Below, in pieces: positions 15,070 to 17,330 of a DNA stretch of 17,330 nucleotides (position 1 is the stretch's first letter; every line of letters starts with the position of its first letter). Below the pieces are notes generated by a model. The model made no database searches. It saw nothing but the letters and a program-made list of their open reading frames with translations, and was not told the DNA's origin. Source of the DNA: JANQIV01 sp050117315 (GTDB lineage Bacteria; Bacteroidota; Ignavibacteria; Ignavibacteriales; Melioribacteraceae); assembly GCA_050117315.1 (NCBI GenBank), contig JASFMY010000140.1, positions 1-17,330 on the forward strand, written 5' to 3'. A program made the translations under genes and the position numbers.

Positions 15070-16047
15070 CTAACCAGGTTTATTATTGCCGTTGGCAAAT
15101 TTCTCGTAAGCGCTGATAATATCTTTAACCAATTTATGCCTTACAACATCCCTCTTATCGAAATAGACAAAACCGACTCCGTCAACATTGCTTAATATTT
15201 CTTTTACTTCAACCAAACCGCTTGTAGTTTTCAAAGGTAGGTCTATCTGCGTAACATCCCCGGTAATAATCGATTTTGAATTAGGGCCGAGCCTTGTTAG
15301 AAACATTTTCATCTGCATGCTTGTTGCGTTTTGAGCTTCGTCCAAAATTACATACGCATTATTAAGTGTTCTTCCGCGCATGTATGCAAGGGGGACTATT
15401 TCAATAATATCTTTTTCAATATAATTCTTCAATTGATCAGGCGGCAGCATATCCTGTAAAGCATCATAAAGAGGACGCAAATAGGGATCAATTTTTTCTC
15501 TAAAGTCGCCCGGCAAAAACCCCAGACTTTCCCCCGCTTCAACGGCAGGTCTTGCAAGTACTATTTTCTGCACAATTCCTTTTTTAAACGCAGATACTGC
15601 AAAAGCAACCGCCAGATAAGTTTTACCCGTACCGGCGGGCCCTATCGCAAAACAGATATCGTTCTTTTTAACTTCATCAATATATCTTGCCTGTGTTGGA
15701 GTCTTTGCTTTTATAACATCTCTCCGGGTATACAGAACAATATTATCAAGTTCTTTCCCGTTTACAATTTCTTTGCCTTGCACCGTTAAATCAATTATTG
15801 TATCCACATCATTTGTATTAAGCCTCCCGGAAGTATTCAGTACATATACCATCTCTTTTATAATTTTTTCAATTAATTCAACTTCTTCTTTTACGCCTTT
15901 AATGTAAATATTATCACCGCGTACTGTAATTACTGCACTGAACTTATCTTCCAGCGGTTTCATGTTGGTATCATTCAGTCCCAGGAATGAAAGTAAATCA
16001 ACATCTTCCAGCTTTAATATTTTTTCTAGCTGCGTAGTAACCTCCAA
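15070..16047 (-). CDS. PhoH family ATPase
   Basis: This encodes 325 residues. The cytoplasmic P-loop ATPase/helicase-like PhoH family is linked to RNA metabolism and often neighbours ybeY. A KH-like N-terminal region (about 35-70) is followed by Walker A GPAGTGKT (136-143), PAVEAGESLGFLPGD (167-181), Walker B VILDEAQN (233-240) and ITGDVTQIDLP (261-271), all diagnostic. The start is uncertain: TTG at 16047 fits the family N-terminus, but the only Shine-Dalgarno-like GGAGG lies inside codons 1-3. Initiation might use an unusual codon a little downstream. The start lies eight bases after the terminator stem of the LysM gene. The stop is 6 bases from the convergent mazG stop. Confidence 0.93.
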   Translation of the reverse strand: MEVTTQLEKILKLEDVDLLSFLGLNDTNMKPLEDKFSAVITVRGDNIYIKGVKEEVELIEKIIKEMVYVLNTSGRLNTNDVDTIIDLTVQGKEIVNGKELDNIVLYTRRDVIKAKTPTQARYIDEVKKNDICFAIGPAGTGKTYLAVAFAVSAFKKGIVQKIVLARPAVEAGESLGFLPGDFREKIDPYLRPLYDALQDMLPPDQLKNYIEKDIIEIVPLAYMRGRTLNNAYVILDEAQNATSMQMKMFLTRLGPNSKSIITGDVTQIDLPLKTTSGLVEVKEILSNVDGVGFVYFDKRDVVRHKLVKDIISAYEKFANGNNKPG

Positions 16048-16050
16048 AAT

Positions 16051-16085
16051 AGAAAAGCCCTTTTCAAAAAATATGAAAAGGGCTT
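16051..16085 (-). terminator. Intrinsic terminator after the LysM gene
   Basis: A 12-base perfect stem, AAGCCCTTTTCA (16055-16066) with TGAAAAGGGCTT (16074-16085), has a 7-base loop. On the minus strand it is followed by TTTTCTATTTT, an interrupted T-run that ends at the GGAGG of phoH. Confidence 0.85.
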
Positions 16086-16121
16086 AAGTAATATTTATAA
16101 ACTATTTACCAACAAAACAAA

Positions 16122-16823
16122 TTATTTTGATTGAGTTGGCGGAACAGATTTGTAGTATGTGCTTCTTGCTTTGTTATAATAATCTTTTTCATCTTCCGAA
16201 AGATTAGGAATTAAAAACTCCTGTGCAGGGTAAATTAAATCAGGGTTTTTAATTTTATCCCTGTTTGCTTTATAGATTTTCGGCCATGCAAACGGGTTAT
16301 CATAATGTTCCGATTTCCCGGCAATACCCCAAAGGTGGTCGCCTTTTACTACCGTATATAATATTTCTTTCGGTTTATCATCCCATGCGTCCAAAGCTCT
16401 TTTCATTTGATTATGCACAACATCATAATACTGCGGCAGAGCGCTTATTTTATTATTCTTTAAAGCTTCCCATTCTGCAACAACATTTTCTTTTGTGCCC
16501 TGTGTTCTCATTTGAATTTTACTGTTAACAGCGTCAACCTTGCTTTGAAATCTATCAACATCGGTTTTAGTAGCACCAACTAATGCATATAGTTCATCCA
16601 TGCAGTCTTCATAAGTCTGAAGCGCTGCATATTCTGCTTTTAATTCATCTACCTCTGCTTGCAAGGTATTTATTTCTTGAGTAAATGAAGCTTTCTTTTC
16701 AGTAAGCCTGTTAATTTCTGCTTGCCATTCTTCTTCGGTCATTTCTTCTCTTTGTGCTTGTGTTGTGACCGTGAATGCAAGTACAAGAGTCATGATACCA
16801 AGAAAGTACTTATAAAAGTTCAT
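16122..16823 (-). CDS. Secreted coiled-coil protein with LysM domain
   Basis: This encodes 233 residues. Signal peptide 1-23 ends ...TTQAQ. Residues about 28-70 and 85-105 are heptad-like and strongly charged (NRLTEKKASFTQEINTLQAE), forming a coiled coil. A LysM peptidoglycan-binding domain follows at 155-207: YTVVKGDHLWGIAGKSEHYD, then WPKIYKANRDKI and DLIYPAQEFLIP. One cysteine (Cys74) is in the mature part. It probably tethers or spaces envelope layers in the periplasm. The ATG follows GGAGGAATTCA. It lies 38 bases after the lipoprotein gene and ends in its own terminator. Confidence 0.88.
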   Translation of the reverse strand: MNFYKYFLGIMTLVLAFTVTTQAQREEMTEEEWQAEINRLTEKKASFTQEINTLQAEVDELKAEYAALQTYEDCMDELYALVGATKTDVDRFQSKVDAVNSKIQMRTQGTKENVVAEWEALKNNKISALPQYYDVVHNQMKRALDAWDDKPKEILYTVVKGDHLWGIAGKSEHYDNPFAWPKIYKANRDKIKNPDLIYPAQEFLIPNLSEDEKDYYNKARSTYYKSVPPTQSK

Positions 16824-16861
16824 TGAATTCCTCCATAAATAATTTTTAAACTTTTTTTGAA

Positions 16862-17128
16862 TTATTTACCCATTTTTTCTAGGTTAGCTTTTGTTTCTTC
16901 TTTTGCGTTTTCACAGTCTTTTAACTTTACGTTTCTTTCTGCTATCTGTCTTTCCAGCTTTGTTTTTTCAGCTTGTAAAGCTCCAACTTCTTGTTCTAAT
17001 GCGTCGACTTCAGCTCTTAAGGCATTTAATTCAGCCATTTGTTCTTCACTAACGCCGCTGCATCCAGCAAATCCAAGCATAACAACAAATAACAAGACAG
17101 CCAAACCGGATTTTAGAAGATCCTTCAT
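16862..17128 (-). CDS. Small coiled-coil lipoprotein (Lpp-like)
   Basis: This encodes 88 residues. The signal peptide ends at lipobox LGFAGC (Cys23). The mature part is an almost continuous coiled coil (EEQMAELNALRAEVDALEQE and onward to KANLEKMGK), with hydrophobic residues every third or fourth position, resembling Braun-type or OprI-type lipoproteins in form though not clearly homologous. It should sit on the outer or inner membrane and project into the periplasm. AAAGGAGG lies before the ATG. It heads an operon with the LysM protein, and the two coiled coils may interact. Confidence 0.85.
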   Translation of the reverse strand: MKDLLKSGLAVLLFVVMLGFAGCSGVSEEQMAELNALRAEVDALEQEVGALQAEKTKLERQIAERNVKLKDCENAKEETKANLEKMGK

Positions 17129-17287
17129 TGTTTTCCTCCTTTATAAAATAATTGTTTTGATTTGAATCCAACAATTCAATATAAAAATTTTTTCCTATAA
17201 ATGTAAGAAATCTTTGCATAACCAAAAAAAAGCCCTGAAAAAGGGAAAAGAAATTAATAAGTTGAGATCAAAAAAAAGGATCATATA

Positions 17288-17330
17288 ATGAGGCAACTCA
17301 GCTTTGCAGAGATAGAGATAGAGTCAACGA
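17288..17330 (+). CDS. Partial ORF, possible IS5-type transposase start
   Basis: An ATG at 17288, preceded by AAAAGGATC, opens MRQLSFAEIEIEST and runs off the window. The first residues resemble the M-x-QLSFA(E/D)xEY opening of many IS5-family transposases. Fourteen codons are too few to be sure. No terminal inverted repeat could be recognised in 17129-17287, which also holds the leader of the lipoprotein operon on the other strand. Confidence 0.35.
   Translation, partial: MRQLSFAEIEIEST

Noticed and set aside
17233..17245. CCCT/AGGG hairpin with an A-run as a minus-strand terminator
   Set aside because: The stem is only four bases and no minus-strand gene is visible to its right. It may belong to the possible IS end instead.
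1..17330. tRNA, rRNA, CRISPR array or integron integrase
   Set aside because: Read on both strands, I saw no cloverleaf, rRNA segment, regularly spaced repeat array or tyrosine-recombinase gene.

Overview
The window joins an accessory stretch (about 1-6300) to a conserved, AT-rich chromosomal backbone (about 6400-17250). The backbone proteins (SurE, a membrane VWA protein, ComF, RsfS, a LytR_C protein, MazG, PhoH, and a coiled-coil/LysM and lipoprotein pair), the use of TTG starts and the low GC suggest a Bacteroidota/Chlorobiota-type bacterium, most likely Ignavibacteria. That placement is inference from family resemblance; no rRNA is present to confirm it.

Accessory part. The left edge is the 3' portion of a group II intron that has lost its reverse transcriptase, and its domain V carries an apparent 20-base insertion. 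A lipoprotein gene of unknown function follows. Next comes a GC-rich dispersed repeat (copy A), a 59-codon ORF coupled to a DUF169 gene, and a well-formed integron attC site. A GNAT acetyltransferase gene starts 20 bases after that attC. After it lie a 21-base intron scrap, a second copy of the dispersed repeat (copy B), and a 0.9 kb gene-poor stretch with a remnant that looks like a beta-propeller (LVIVD) gene. Then comes the most striking gene: a secretion-signal-free protein made of three near-identical ricin-type trefoil repeats fused to an aerolysin/ETX-MTX2-like pore-forming module. Its stop codon overlaps the first core box of an attC-like hairpin, and a GTTAGGT core box precedes its ribosome binding site, so it looks like a mobile gene cassette. 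A third intron scrap and an inverted repeat whose partner lies 2 kb upstream close the region. No integron integrase is in the window.

Backbone. On the plus strand: surE, the VWA membrane protein, a bacteriohemerythrin and comF, closely spaced. These converge on a minus-strand operon (LytR_C protein, rsfS, argS). Next are a secreted protein with an intrinsic terminator and a RidA-family gene (both minus), mazG (plus, divergent from ridA), phoH (minus), and a minus-strand operon for a coiled-coil lipoprotein and a LysM protein. The phoH start lies directly behind the terminator of that last operon. The right edge holds the first 14 codons of a plus-strand ORF that resembles the start of an IS5-type transposase.

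The backbone genes are housekeeping: nucleotide pool cleaning (SurE, MazG), arginyl-tRNA synthesis, ribosome silencing, imine detoxification (RidA) and envelope maintenance. The left third looks like a cassette and mobile-element landing zone carrying a probable lectin toxin.
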